From positions 248,001-312,000 of the forward strand of contig NZ_JARHUJ010000002.1 in NCBI RefSeq assembly GCF_029223285.1: 64,000 nt of DNA. Direction: 5' to 3'. How positions within the stretch are numbered: the stretch's first letter is position 1; each line of letters begins with the position of its first letter. This DNA is from Paraflavitalea sp. CAU 1676. Lineage in GTDB: Bacteria; Bacteroidota; Bacteroidia; Chitinophagales; Chitinophagaceae. The notes beneath the pieces were generated by a model. That model was not told the origin of the DNA and made no database searches. It worked only from the letters and a program-made list of their open reading frames with translations. This document shows, piece after piece, positions 8,373-16,914 of the stretch. Position numbers and translations under genes: made by a program.

Positions 8373-9185
8373 CTATTGTTCGCTGGCCGCCCGTAAGATG
8401 ACTTCTGCAACTATTTCGGGTTTTGATAGCATGGCAACATGACTCGTAGGAAGATGATATGTTTTGGCTCCGATATTTTTTGCCATCTCTCTTTCAAGCT
8501 GGGGAGCAATGATATGGTCATTGTCGGACACGATAAAGTAGCTGGGTTTGTTTTTCCAGGCAGGATTGGACACTTTAGCGGAGATGGTGCTCACGTGAAA
8601 CCGGCCCTGGCCAGCGGCTATGAGCTTCGCTTCCTGCTCGGGAAGGTCCTGTGCAAAATGATTGATGACGTCTTTCTCTTTTAGTCGTATAAATCCATCC
8701 GTTACTATTGGATCGGCCAGCCCCGGAACATTCTGTAACTTCCTCACTTCAAATGCATCTTTATTGATGCTCTCAATACTTTGCCCTTCATCCGGCGCAA
8801 AGGCAGCCACATAGACGAGTGAACTGACTTTTTCGTTGTTGCCAGCCTGTGTGATGACAACGCCTCCCCAGGAATGGCCTACGAGCACTACTTTGCCCTG
8901 CACTTCTCCGAGAGCCCGCTCAACGAAGGCTACATCATCTGACAGGGAAGTGAGTGGGTTTTGCACGGCGATCGCCTGGTAGCCATTTTTCTGCAAAATG
9001 GGGATCACTTTGTTCCATGACGACCCATCGGCAAATGCGCCATGCACCAGTACTATGGTTGGTTTGTTTGCTGTAGCTGAATGGAGCGTCATACGATTGT
9101 TGTTTTTGAAGGTAATAAATGACGAACTGGTTGCCAGCAGTACGGTGGCGGCTGTTAACACCAGGAAGATCTTCCTTGATTTCAT
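8373..9185 (-). CDS. Exported alpha/beta-fold hydrolase
   Basis: 270 residues with an N-terminal signal segment (RKIFLVLTAATVLLATSSS). The oxyanion 'LVHGAFADGSSW' and nucleophile elbow GHSWGG (Ser105) are clear, and the C-terminal 'PTSHVAMLSKPE' supplies the catalytic His. This 'VHGAFADGSSWNKVIP' group includes plant-esterase-like and haloperoxidase-like hydrolases of small esters; the substrate cannot be told. It sits 52 bp upstream of the aldehyde dehydrogenase and 50 bp downstream of the Hsp31-like gene. Confidence 0.88.
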   Translation of the reverse strand: MKSRKIFLVLTAATVLLATSSSFITFKNNNRMTLHSATANKPTIVLVHGAFADGSSWNKVIPILQKNGYQAIAVQNPLTSLSDDVAFVERALGEVQGKVVLVGHSWGGVVITQAGNNEKVSSLVYVAAFAPDEGQSIESINKDAFEVRKLQNVPGLADPIVTDGFIRLKEKDVINHFAQDLPEQEAKLIAAGQGRFHVSTISAKVSNPAWKNKPSYFIVSDNDHIIAPQLEREMAKNIGAKTYHLPTSHVAMLSKPEIVAEVILRAASEQ

Positions 9186-9235
9186 ATTCCCTGTTTTTTG
9201 GATTAATAATCTGTATTAAGGTTCATGAATGGCGG

Positions 9236-9913
9236 TTAGCTCATGCCTTCCAGTATAGCCACCACCTTTTCGCCGACACCCTTGGCAGAGGCTGGGTTTT
9301 GACCCGTTACCAGTTTTCCGTCGGCAACACTGTTGGCCGTCCAGGGTGGGGTAGTGTGGTATACAGCTCCTTGTTTGGTAAGCGCTGTCTGCAAATCGAA
9401 GGGAACATCGGCTCTCGCATAATTGTCCTCTTCCGCTGTCGTAAAAGAGGCAATGTTCTTACCTTTTACGAGATATGTACCGTCGCTAAGCGTAACATTC
9501 AGCAATGATACAGGGCCGTGACAAACTGCCGCAACGACTGCACCCCGGTCCCAGGTTTCTCTGATCACCTGCTTAAGAAGCGGCGCTTCCGGCATATCCA
9601 CCATGGGTGCCAGTCCGCCCGGCATAAAGATGGCATCATAGGTACTGACATCCACATCGGAAAGTTTTTTAGCCTTTTGCATCGTGACCCAACCCTTTCC
9701 AACCAAGAACTTCAGGTTGTCGGGGTCGTCGGCGAGGTTCAGTGCATCCAAATAAGGAGTGTCGCCCGACAAACTGGCGAAGTCGATCTGGTAGCCGGCT
9801 TTGTCGAATTCCGCATAAGGATGTGCTACTTCTGAGAGGAAGTTGCCGGTTCTTCTGTTATGAGGACCTATCGTGTTGGCATTGGAAACGACGATCAGAA
9901 TTTTCTTTTTCAT
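9236..9913 (-). CDS. DJ-1/PfpI family protein, Hsp31/glyoxalase III-like
   Basis: 225 residues from the ATG at 9913-9911 (MKKKILIVVSNANTIG). The start was chosen because sequence before it is not family-like and would run into the bestrophin gene. It has the Hsp31-type catalytic set: Glu28 in 'RRTGNFLSEVAHPY', nucleophile Cys131 and His132 in 'AAVCHGPVSLL', and the PGG turn (MPGGLAPM). Hsp31 and glyoxalase III members convert methylglyoxal to lactate without glutathione and can act as chaperones (family knowledge). That fits an operon of aldehyde and quinone enzymes. No signal peptide. Confidence 0.88.
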   Translation of the reverse strand: MKKKILIVVSNANTIGPHNRRTGNFLSEVAHPYAEFDKAGYQIDFASLSGDTPYLDALNLADDPDNLKFLVGKGWVTMQKAKKLSDVDVSTYDAIFMPGGLAPMVDMPEAPLLKQVIRETWDRGAVVAAVCHGPVSLLNVTLSDGTYLVKGKNIASFTTAEEDNYARADVPFDLQTALTKQGAVYHTTPPWTANSVADGKLVTGQNPASAKGVGEKVVAILEGMS

Positions 9914-9968
9914 TTTAGCTGATTTATTTATAGTCAATAGATACGGCGGTATGCGGCGAAGCCAGCAA

Positions 9969-10988
9969 TCATAGCAAAACAGCTCCTTTCGGCTGGATAG
10001 GCTGGGGGATATCCGGCATGCCCAGCATCTGCAGCATATCGATCTCAATGGCGCGGCAAATGGCAAGCATGGGTGTGTCATTATGTAATCCTTCGAATGG
10101 GTTTTCGGAATAGTCGCCGATCATTTCCATGACGACATAGACCCATCCAACAATCGCCCCAGCCGGAATGCTGAGCCAAATGCCCGCATTGCCCAACTTG
10201 CTGAATTCGCCGATGATCCCAAAGGGGAGGAAGAATATGAAAATGCAGACGAACAGGAAGCTGAAGCTGGCGTATTTGCGGGGAAAAGGCGCCTGCTTGA
10301 TCCTTTCTGCATTGCCCTGTAGCTCGTAGGTCGACTTAATGGTCGCTTCCAGATCTATTTGCTGGATCATATTGATGGCCTTGCGTTCGTAGAGCAGCTG
10401 GATCATTTCGGTTTGTTTGTCCAGTAATTGTGCTGCTTTGTTGTTGTAGCCGAGCAGGCTCACCTGTTCTTCATTCGTTAAATACTGTTGATGGGCGACC
10501 TCCGAGAGCTCTGCCGCGTATTGCTCGTTCAGTTTTGCGCGCCTTCGGCGGTTACAAGGGCCGCTGGTGCGGCTTTCGGGGCTCACATGTTCCCAGGGCG
10601 TTGGTTGCAGCAGCTGTTCCCTGAGCAGGTAGAGATAGGCAATGTGCCGGAATATGATCTGTTTTCTGATGGCTGCACCATCGTCAGCAGGCATTTCTTC
10701 CGTTCGATAGTGCTTGATCATCGTTGTGAGTTTTCTGCTTTCATTTACCAGGGCACTCCATATTTTTATCCCTCCCCATAACCTGTCGTAAGCATGGCTG
10801 TTCTTAAAACCCACGTAAAATGCTACGGCCGTGCCTATCAATGCCAGGGGTAGCCAGGGAAATGATAATTTACAATGGGTGAAATAACATATACCTGCTA
10901 CCAGCGACATCCAGGCGGTTAACCACCATAAATGGTATCCGGCAAATTCATAGATGAACCTCAGCGTAAGCGTTTTCTTTACTATCAT
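9969..10988 (-). CDS. Bestrophin-family membrane channel
   Basis: 339 residues, the usual length for bacterial bestrophins (UPF0187). Membrane helices are visible near 30-50 and 48-66, at about 240-262 (FSFLFVCIFIFFLPFG) and 265-290. The conserved 'AFYVGFKNSHAYDRLWGG' after the second helix and 'YSENPFEGLHNDTPM' near the C-terminus are bestrophin signatures. Bacterial members form pentameric ion channels, cation- or anion-selective (family knowledge). Finding one between two DJ-1/PfpI genes (33 and 55 bp gaps) is unusual; it may adjust ions or potential during electrophile stress, much as other bacteria couple electrophile sensing to ion efflux (inference). Confidence 0.88.
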   Translation of the reverse strand: MIVKKTLTLRFIYEFAGYHLWWLTAWMSLVAGICYFTHCKLSFPWLPLALIGTAVAFYVGFKNSHAYDRLWGGIKIWSALVNESRKLTTMIKHYRTEEMPADDGAAIRKQIIFRHIAYLYLLREQLLQPTPWEHVSPESRTSGPCNRRRRAKLNEQYAAELSEVAHQQYLTNEEQVSLLGYNNKAAQLLDKQTEMIQLLYERKAINMIQQIDLEATIKSTYELQGNAERIKQAPFPRKYASFSFLFVCIFIFFLPFGIIGEFSKLGNAGIWLSIPAGAIVGWVYVVMEMIGDYSENPFEGLHNDTPMLAICRAIEIDMLQMLGMPDIPQPIQPKGAVLL

Positions 10989-11021
10989 AGCGATGGGGTA
11001 AACAGTGAAGAAGACTTGCGG

Positions 11022-11810
11022 TTATTGCTTTTTTACCAGCCAGTCGGCCACCGCCCGGGAGAAATCAGCTACGTCGATGGGGTGCCTGCTGGTGATGAGA
11101 TTACCATCTACCACCACCGGCTCGTCCGATAACTGGCCTCCCGCATTGATCAGGTCGGAATGTACATTCCAATACCCTGTGAGCTTCCTGCCTTTCAAAA
11201 TATTGGCTGTTGCCAACACGACAGGGGCATGACAAATGGCTGCCACTAATTTTCCTGCCTGGTTGAATTGTTGTATGAAGCGGATCACGTCTTTGTCAAA
11301 GCGAAGGTTATCCGGATTCCAGGCGCCGCCGGGAATGAATATGGCATCGTAGTCCTCTACTTTTATCTGATCGGCGGTTCGATCAACCTTTATCCACCCC
11401 ACGGGGTTGAGGTATTGAATAGCCATGATATGATCTTTTGCCATTTCGGGCATCGTGAGTCCGTACCTCTCAGGAGCTGGGTTGTATTTGGGAGCCACCA
11501 CGTCGACTTTGGCGCCCAGTTCCCTGAAATACCACAAGGGCCCCAGTAGTTCAATTTCTTCGAAGCCGTCTGCTGCGATCACAGCCATTCTTTTTCCCTG
11601 CAGCTTCGTTTTGTTCCCGACGGGTGTGAGGAAAAAGCTTTTCAGCTTTTCGTTGCCCGGTGCATTCAGCATGGCCGGCATCGACAATCCCGCCACAACG
11701 GGCTGGGTCGATAGTTTCGTAAGCATGTCGAATTCTTTCGTTGCCGTATTTTGGGCGTTGCCTGACATAACAATGATTGAAACGGTGAAAAATAGTGTTC
11801 CTTTTTTCAT
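11022..11810 (-). CDS. Exported DJ-1/PfpI family protein
   Basis: 262 residues. The N-terminus (KKGTLFFTVSIIVMSGNAQ) is a signal peptide; a linker of about 50 residues precedes the class I glutamine-amidotransferase-like domain. The PfpI motifs are present: 'AADGFEEIEL', 'IFIPGGAWNPD' and nucleophile elbow AAICHAPVVLA with Cys193-His194. Most PfpI/DJ-1 proteins are cytoplasmic, so a periplasmic member beside a second cytoplasmic one at 9236-9913 is notable. A role against reactive carbonyl or oxidative damage in the envelope is an inference from the family and neighbours. Confidence 0.85.
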   Translation of the reverse strand: MKKGTLFFTVSIIVMSGNAQNTATKEFDMLTKLSTQPVVAGLSMPAMLNAPGNEKLKSFFLTPVGNKTKLQGKRMAVIAADGFEEIELLGPLWYFRELGAKVDVVAPKYNPAPERYGLTMPEMAKDHIMAIQYLNPVGWIKVDRTADQIKVEDYDAIFIPGGAWNPDNLRFDKDVIRFIQQFNQAGKLVAAICHAPVVLATANILKGRKLTGYWNVHSDLINAGGQLSDEPVVVDGNLITSRHPIDVADFSRAVADWLVKKQ

Positions 11811-11857
11811 GGCTAACTCCTTTAGTGGTTTTATCGTTTATAATAGCATGCTGTGTT

Positions 11858-12697
11858 TCAATAACTCCTATGTAGCGGAGCCAGTTCAATCAGCCTGTGT
11901 AGCCCCTTCTCAAAAGGCGGTGCTGTAATAGATGTTTGCAGGAATTGCAATACGGGTTCAACAGCGGATTCCTTCAGGTGTTCCCGGAATGCTTCCTCAC
12001 TGCGGAATTTTTCATAAGTGATAAACTTTGTTTTGTCAGCTATCGACTGGCAAAGTTGATAGGTGATCACGCCTGGTTCATCACGAAATGCCGGCATGGC
12101 AGCGTGATAGAGCTTTTTGAAAGTATCTTCCGTACCCTTTTTAGTATCCACGAATAACATAATTGTCAATGGATGATCATGGGCGGCTGGCGTCCTGCGG
12201 TAGGCTTCATCGGGCAGCGGTTCCAGGTCTGCTACGAGGTAGGTTTGCGCTGGTGACTCCAGCCCTTCTTTAGCTAATGCCTTTATATGTCTCGCTACCG
12301 GGCTTTCTTCGTTTTTTTGAAGGGTTTGATTGTTGTCCCATCGTTCGATGATCCACAGGGTGGTTGAGTCTCCTTCCTCGTAATAGGCTTCCGACATAAT
12401 ATTGCCTGGAGTTTTCAAAGAGCTGAATACATACCTGGTCAATGCTTCCCAGAACACTTCCTGGTAAGCTTGTTTTACGTTGTATTGGATAAGTCGCACG
12501 GATGCCTGATAATCACGGAGCCCATGATTTCCCGTATCTTCTTGTACCAGGTCGGTCTTGTATTGTTCGCTTGATGGAGAACCGAAATCAGATGTGGCGA
12601 GTGAGCAGAGAGGCGCTTTGATCAACTCCACCAGGAAAGACAATGCCGCGATCCAACGTCCTGTAGAACTTTTAAGTGGAAAATAATTGCTGTGCAT
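11858..12697 (-). CDS. Tandem ABM-domain protein, copy B (first gene of the redox operon)
   Basis: 279 residues. The N-terminus has a hydrophobic stretch (WIAALSFLVELIKAPL) that may be a signal or anchor, followed by a charged linker and two ABM repeats ('ASVRLIQYNVKQAYQEVF... LWIIERWDNN' and 'PLTIMLFVDTKKGTEDTFKK... FITYEKFRSEEAFREHL'). It is a diverged paralogue of the 5166-5900 protein, sharing the order of the repeats and the end PPFEKGLHRLIELAP. It opens the minus-strand operon, 47 bp before the PfpI gene, with 286 bp upstream to the divergent SDR gene. Substrate unknown; a quinol or small aromatic is typical of the family. Confidence 0.78.
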   Translation of the reverse strand: MHSNYFPLKSSTGRWIAALSFLVELIKAPLCSLATSDFGSPSSEQYKTDLVQEDTGNHGLRDYQASVRLIQYNVKQAYQEVFWEALTRYVFSSLKTPGNIMSEAYYEEGDSTTLWIIERWDNNQTLQKNEESPVARHIKALAKEGLESPAQTYLVADLEPLPDEAYRRTPAAHDHPLTIMLFVDTKKGTEDTFKKLYHAAMPAFRDEPGVITYQLCQSIADKTKFITYEKFRSEEAFREHLKESAVEPVLQFLQTSITAPPFEKGLHRLIELAPLHRSY

Positions 12698-12983
12698 GTT
12701 GACTGATTTGACTACTCAAAATTGAAAATAACAGCAGTGCCAAACAAATAACCAGAGTTATAGGTGCCCTTACTTTTCTTATGGCTTTCGATTGCGGGAA
12801 AATATAGGATTGCTCTGTAGAGCGTGAACCGTGAATGTCATCGCTTTAGATATCGTCAATGCAGGGGCTTATTATTTTTTGGATACCTGCTATCAGCGAT
12901 GTGATTTTAATATGCTGTCTCTGGATTTGATCTTTGACTGGGAAAGCGATTCATCGGAAAACAACTACTAAATCATAACGTAC

Positions 12984-13730
12984 ATGGAAAATCCACTACA
13001 AAACAAGGTGATCGTTATTACAGGTGCGAGCAGCGGACTAGGGGAGGCAACCGCAATATATCTGGCGGCAAAAGGAGCCAGCGTGGTATTGGGGGCGAGG
13101 CGGGCCGACAGACTGGAGGCGATCGTTGCTGACATTACTGGAGCGGGAGGAAAAGCGACGGCGCTTGTTACAGATGTTACCAGGGTGAATGAAGTGCAGA
13201 ATCTCGTATTGAAAGCGATTGCAACTTATGGCAGGATCGATGTGATGATCAATAACGCCGGGATAATGCCTATCGCGCCAATGGTAGAGTTAAGAACCAG
13301 CGAATGGGACTCCATGATCGATATAAATGTTAAGGGGGTGTTGTATGGCATAGCCGCTGCCTTGCCTTTTTTTGAAAAACAAGCGGAAGGACATTTTATT
13401 AACATCGGTTCCGTTGCAGGGGTCAGGGTATTTAGTCCCGGTGGAACAGTATACAGTGGTACCAAATTCGCCGTCCGGGCCATCAGCGAAGGATTGAGAC
13501 ACGAGGTGCATTCAAAAGGTATCCGGACTACTGTAATTCAACCGGGAGCAGTAGACTCCGAACTGAAATTCAGTACCGCCCATCAGCAAAGTGCCAAACA
13601 GGTTGCTGAGTTTTATAAAATGGCAATTCCCGCAGATACCATTGCACGTGCCATCGCTTATGCGATCGAGCAGCCAGCCGACGTAGATATTAACGAGATC
13701 ATCCTGCGGCCAACCGTTCAGGAGTTTTAA
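12984..13730 (+). CDS. Short-chain dehydrogenase/reductase (SDR)
   Basis: 248 residues, classical SDR length. The Rossmann motif TGASSGLG at 13-20, NNAG at about 91-94, catalytic Ser143, Tyr157 and Lys161 (YSGTK) are all in place. ARR at about 38-40 after beta2 suggests NADP preference (inference). It reduces or oxidises an alcohol/carbonyl substrate that the sequence does not reveal. It is divergent from the redox operon and 128 bp upstream of a zinc alcohol dehydrogenase on the same strand. A 286-bp gap before it (12698-12983) must hold promoters for both directions; no clear consensus was seen there. Confidence 0.9.
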   Translation: MENPLQNKVIVITGASSGLGEATAIYLAAKGASVVLGARRADRLEAIVADITGAGGKATALVTDVTRVNEVQNLVLKAIATYGRIDVMINNAGIMPIAPMVELRTSEWDSMIDINVKGVLYGIAAALPFFEKQAEGHFINIGSVAGVRVFSPGGTVYSGTKFAVRAISEGLRHEVHSKGIRTTVIQPGAVDSELKFSTAHQQSAKQVAEFYKMAIPADTIARAIAYAIEQPADVDINEIILRPTVQEF

Positions 13731-13858
13731 AACCCCGCTTTCATTCCCTTCCTTTTCAACGACTACCGTTAGCGAAACTCCGGCATTTCCGATGCCGGAG
13801 GGCAATGGATTGCGCATGCGTTTCTTAAACTGGATTATATCATCAAAACAGGAAAAAG

Positions 13859-14899
13859 ATGTTACCAAAAAAGATGAAAGCAGCGGTGCTGCATGAATTT
13901 GGGAAGCCGTTAAGTATTGAAGAAGTGCCCGTAAAGCCGCCCAAGGACAATGAGGTGGTCGTAAAAGTAGTTGCTTGTGGTGTTTGCCACAGTGATGTGC
14001 ATGCAGCCAATGGCGAATGGCCTATAAAACCCAAAATGCCACTGATCATGGGGCATGAATCGATCGGGTATGTGGCTGCTATTGGCGCCGATGTGAAGAA
14101 CCTGAAAGAAGGGGATGTTGTGGGTATCCCCTGGTTGAACGGGGCCTGCAATTGCTGTCACTATTGTGGCCAGGGCAGGTCGGCGCTGTGCGTAGATCAG
14201 CAAAACAGCGGCTATACGGTGGACGGCGGCTATGCAGAATATGTTACAGCCAATGCAGCTTATGTGGCCCGCTTTCCCCAGGGTGGTTTCAACTTCACAG
14301 AGATGGCACCGGTGCTTTGCGCCGGCATCACCGTGTACAAAGGTCTTAAAGTATCGGGCTTGAATCCTGGTGAATGGGTGGGGATTTCTGGTATTGGCGG
14401 CCTGGGCCATCTGGCCGTGCAATATGCAAAAGCATTAGGATACAGGGTAGCAGCCATCGACGTGGATGATAGTAAACTGGCGCTTGCCAAAGAAGTTGGT
14501 GCCGACATTACGGTCAACGCCAGTAAGCAGTCGCCAGACGACTTCCTTAAAAAGGAGATTGGCGGTGTACATGGTATGCTGGTAACGGCAGTAGTGAACG
14601 AAGCCTTTAGCCAGACCCTCCGCGCGATTCGACCGGGCGGTACAATGACCATGGCCGGCATTCCCGACGGCGCATTGCCGGTCTCTGTTTTCGATGCCTG
14701 CATGGGGGAGATCATCGTGAGGGGAACACTTATCGGTACTAGGACAGAAATGCAGGAAGCCATTGAACTGGCTTTACAAGGGAAAGTTAGAACAAGAGCG
14801 ACCGGAGCCAAGCTGGAAGACATCAACGATATCCTGCCCAGACTGCATCAGGGCAAGATCACAGGGCGTGTAGTGCTGGAAATATCGGATCCATTGTAG
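13859..14899 (+). CDS. Zinc-dependent alcohol dehydrogenase (AdhP-like)
   Basis: 346 residues, the size of AdhP. The catalytic zinc site is shown by CGVCHSDVHA and GHE(S), and the structural zinc by four cysteines spaced C-x2-C-x2-C-x7-C (ACNCCHYCGQGRSALC). The Rossmann turn GIGGLGHLAVQYAKALG follows, with Asp at the end of beta2 (AIDVDDSKL), indicating NAD. The start at 13859 is preceded by GGAAAAAG; ATG 13874 (MKAAV) is an alternative. It interconverts primary alcohols and aldehydes and, with the SDR and ALDH, gives the locus both reductive and oxidative routes for aldehydes. Confidence 0.93.
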   Translation: MLPKKMKAAVLHEFGKPLSIEEVPVKPPKDNEVVVKVVACGVCHSDVHAANGEWPIKPKMPLIMGHESIGYVAAIGADVKNLKEGDVVGIPWLNGACNCCHYCGQGRSALCVDQQNSGYTVDGGYAEYVTANAAYVARFPQGGFNFTEMAPVLCAGITVYKGLKVSGLNPGEWVGISGIGGLGHLAVQYAKALGYRVAAIDVDDSKLALAKEVGADITVNASKQSPDDFLKKEIGGVHGMLVTAVVNEAFSQTLRAIRPGGTMTMAGIPDGALPVSVFDACMGEIIVRGTLIGTRTEMQEAIELALQGKVRTRATGAKLEDINDILPRLHQGKITGRVVLEISDPL

Positions 14900-14916
14900 A
14901 GAACAAGGAGAGCCCG

Positions 14917-14953
14917 CAAGGTGATGACTAACTGTTGTCACCTTGTTCTTTTT
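14917..14953 (+). terminator. Rho-independent terminator after the alcohol dehydrogenase
   Basis: CAAGGTGA (14917-14924) pairs with TCACCTTG (14938-14945), followed by TTCTTTTT. It closes the SDR-ADH transcript just before the convergent gene ending at 14955. Confidence 0.75.
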
Positions 14954-14954
14954 G

Positions 14955-15521
14955 TTAATTGGGTGATATCGACGAATCCGGCGCACACTTATTCAAGCTG
15001 AACTTTGCCTCCTCAAACTTTACCCAGCATCCATCATTGGTGCTGTCTTGAACTTCCGTGTCGATATGCCTTACCAGGATGGGCACTGTTGTAAACCTGT
15101 AGAGCTCGTACGTTACCAGCTCGCCGCCTATTAAGTCCTGGTGCAGGACCTGGTTAACACGATAGCGGCCCGTGGCCCAGCGTTCTTTTGTCGTAATACT
15201 GCCAGCGAAAGCAGCACCCACAGAAACGATTCCTCCTACTACCAGGAGCGTTATCGATATCATTATGGAGGCGAGCGTCTTTCGTCCTATATCTGCTATC
15301 CAGATGGCAAACGCACAACTCATGCCTACGATGATAAAGATGTCGTAAATATGCGCCACTGCGTATTTGAGACCGAAAAGGGCCGGTAGTAGTGGAGCCA
15401 GGGAGCACCACAGCACTATTTTCAAATTCTTTCGTTGCACGAGGTTGTGCAGTAAGAGGCCAAGCAAAGGAAAAATAAAAAGCAGCACCTGCAAGCCGCT
15501 GTGCTCCATCATTGATTTCAT
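14955..15521 (-). CDS. Small integral membrane protein of unknown function
   Basis: 188 residues. Four hydrophobic helices are visible at about 10-28, 35-52, 58-76 and 84-108, followed by a soluble tail of about 80 residues with two Cys (GCWVKF and NKCAPD). No family motif was recognised. It lies 25 bp downstream of another unknown gene (15547-16212) on the same strand, so the two are probably co-transcribed, divergent from the sigma factor gene. Possible roles cannot be told from sequence. Confidence 0.6.
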   Translation of the reverse strand: MKSMMEHSGLQVLLFIFPLLGLLLHNLVQRKNLKIVLWCSLAPLLPALFGLKYAVAHIYDIFIIVGMSCAFAIWIADIGRKTLASIMISITLLVVGGIVSVGAAFAGSITTKERWATGRYRVNQVLHQDLIGGELVTYELYRFTTVPILVRHIDTEVQDSTNDGCWVKFEEAKFSLNKCAPDSSISPN

Positions 15522-15546
15522 AGTGGTTTAGTGTTAGGGTTTATCA

Positions 15547-16212
15547 TTATGCCATCGGTTCCAGGTCTTCTTCCCAATATCTCTTCTCCATCAGTTTCCC
15601 GTCTACCATCAAATTGTACATACAGGTTTGCTCATTCATATGGTAAAAACGATCCATGATATAGCCGATCCGCAAGGTACGCACGCGGGTATTGAGGATC
15701 GTGCGTACTTTTTGTCCGATCGCGAATGCAAAGCGCGTTTCTGTATGGGGCGGTTCGAACAATTGCCCGATCTGTAAACAAACCGCTGCCGGCGCCGCCG
15801 CGGTGAGCTGGCGCATCACGTCGGCAAACAAGTCATCTCGCCATAGCTTGATTTTCCATAATGGGACAGCCTTCTGCAGGTTACCGGCGCCTCCGCGCTT
15901 CCTGTAGACTACCTGAAAGGGTATGCCATCCTGGCCTGACTCTCCTAATGTTATGGTTACGGCTCCTCCCCGGCAGGGAAAGACCTGCTCACGCTGTTCG
16001 TCGGTTATTCTGTTGTAGGGATCACTTAACTGGTTATAAAATGCAATAAGCTTTTTGAGGGGTAGGAGGTCGGTGCCTTTCCAGCTGATGGATTCGCCAA
16101 AACCCACCTGCATGGTGCCGGTACAGTACAATTTATCCTTCACTGTCCAAGTCGCATCGGGTCCTGATGCCCTATTGCCCCTTTTTATTTTGATTTCTAT
16201 GCCTTCAAACAT
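15547..16212 (-). CDS. Conserved-looking protein of unknown function
   Basis: 221 residues, soluble, no signal peptide. The N-terminus (MFEGIEIKIKRGNR) and beta-rich charged composition look like a genuine coding sequence, but I recognise no domain. Four Cys are scattered and do not form a metal motif. It shares a 60-bp AT-rich divergent promoter region with the sigma factor gene at 16273, and runs with the membrane protein at 14955-15521. The shared region could mean co-regulation with the SusC/SusD locus (inference). Confidence 0.6.
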   Translation of the reverse strand: MFEGIEIKIKRGNRASGPDATWTVKDKLYCTGTMQVGFGESISWKGTDLLPLKKLIAFYNQLSDPYNRITDEQREQVFPCRGGAVTITLGESGQDGIPFQVVYRKRGGAGNLQKAVPLWKIKLWRDDLFADVMRQLTAAAPAAVCLQIGQLFEPPHTETRFAFAIGQKVRTILNTRVRTLRIGYIMDRFYHMNEQTCMYNLMVDGKLMEKRYWEEDLEPMA

Positions 16213-16272
16213 GGTGTACGGTTAAAACGGAAGCATTATTTATTTATTTTTATTGCAAATGGATCGCCGCCT

Positions 16273-16869
16273 GTGAATATCCCCCATCTACTGCCAGACG
16301 AGAAATTGCTGTTCGGTCAAATTGCCGACGGTGATGAAGCTGCTTTCCGCAAGCTGTTCCAGGCCTATATGCCCATGGTGTTCCCGATGATCGCGCAGGT
16401 CACCAAATCGGGACCGGCAGCCGAAGACATCATCCAGGAAACTTTTTTGCGTCTTTGGGTTCACCGCGACAAACTTAAAGAAATCCAACAACCGAGGGCC
16501 TGGATCCTTCGCATCGCCTATTTTCAGGCTTTTACCTACCTGAGAGACCAATCCATTCATTCTAAAGCCATCGATAAGCTGGCCACCGTTGATGAAGTGA
16601 ACCAGGCGGATACCGACCTGCAAATGATGTTCAGGCATACGGAAGCCCTGGTACGCAGAGCAGTCGACGAACTGCCCAAGCAGCAAAAGCAGGCCTATCG
16701 GCTCAGCCGGGAAAGCGGCTACAAAACAGCTGAGATCGCCCGGGCCATGAACCTGTCGGAACAATCGGTGAAGAATACACTCGTGCGGGCCCTGAAATTC
16801 ATCCGGGACTACCTGGAAAAGGCTGGCTATGCGCTGCTGGTGCTTTTTTTAATGAACAATAGGTACTAA
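16273..16869 (+). CDS. ECF RNA polymerase sigma-70 factor (SusC/FecR-associated type)
   Basis: 198 residues from a GTG start; no in-frame ATG lies upstream and the next ATGs fall inside region 2. Region 2 is clear ('EAAFRKLFQAYMPMVF... AEDIIQETFLRLW'), and region 4 carries the helix-turn-helix 'YKTAEIARAMNLSEQSVKN'. A short hydrophobic C-terminus (ALLVLFLMNN) follows. In Bacteroidota such factors are held by a FecR anti-sigma and released when an STN-bearing SusC senses its substrate. The FecR gene starts 45 bp downstream and the STN-SusC is next, so this is a complete trans-envelope signalling cassette. Confidence 0.93.
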   Translation: MNIPHLLPDEKLLFGQIADGDEAAFRKLFQAYMPMVFPMIAQVTKSGPAAEDIIQETFLRLWVHRDKLKEIQQPRAWILRIAYFQAFTYLRDQSIHSKAIDKLATVDEVNQADTDLQMMFRHTEALVRRAVDELPKQQKQAYRLSRESGYKTAEIARAMNLSEQSVKNTLVRALKFIRDYLEKAGYALLVLFLMNNRY

Positions 16870-16914
16870 TAAGAAACAAACGCGTCTTTTATAACTGTAA
16901 AATCGTGCAGCAAC

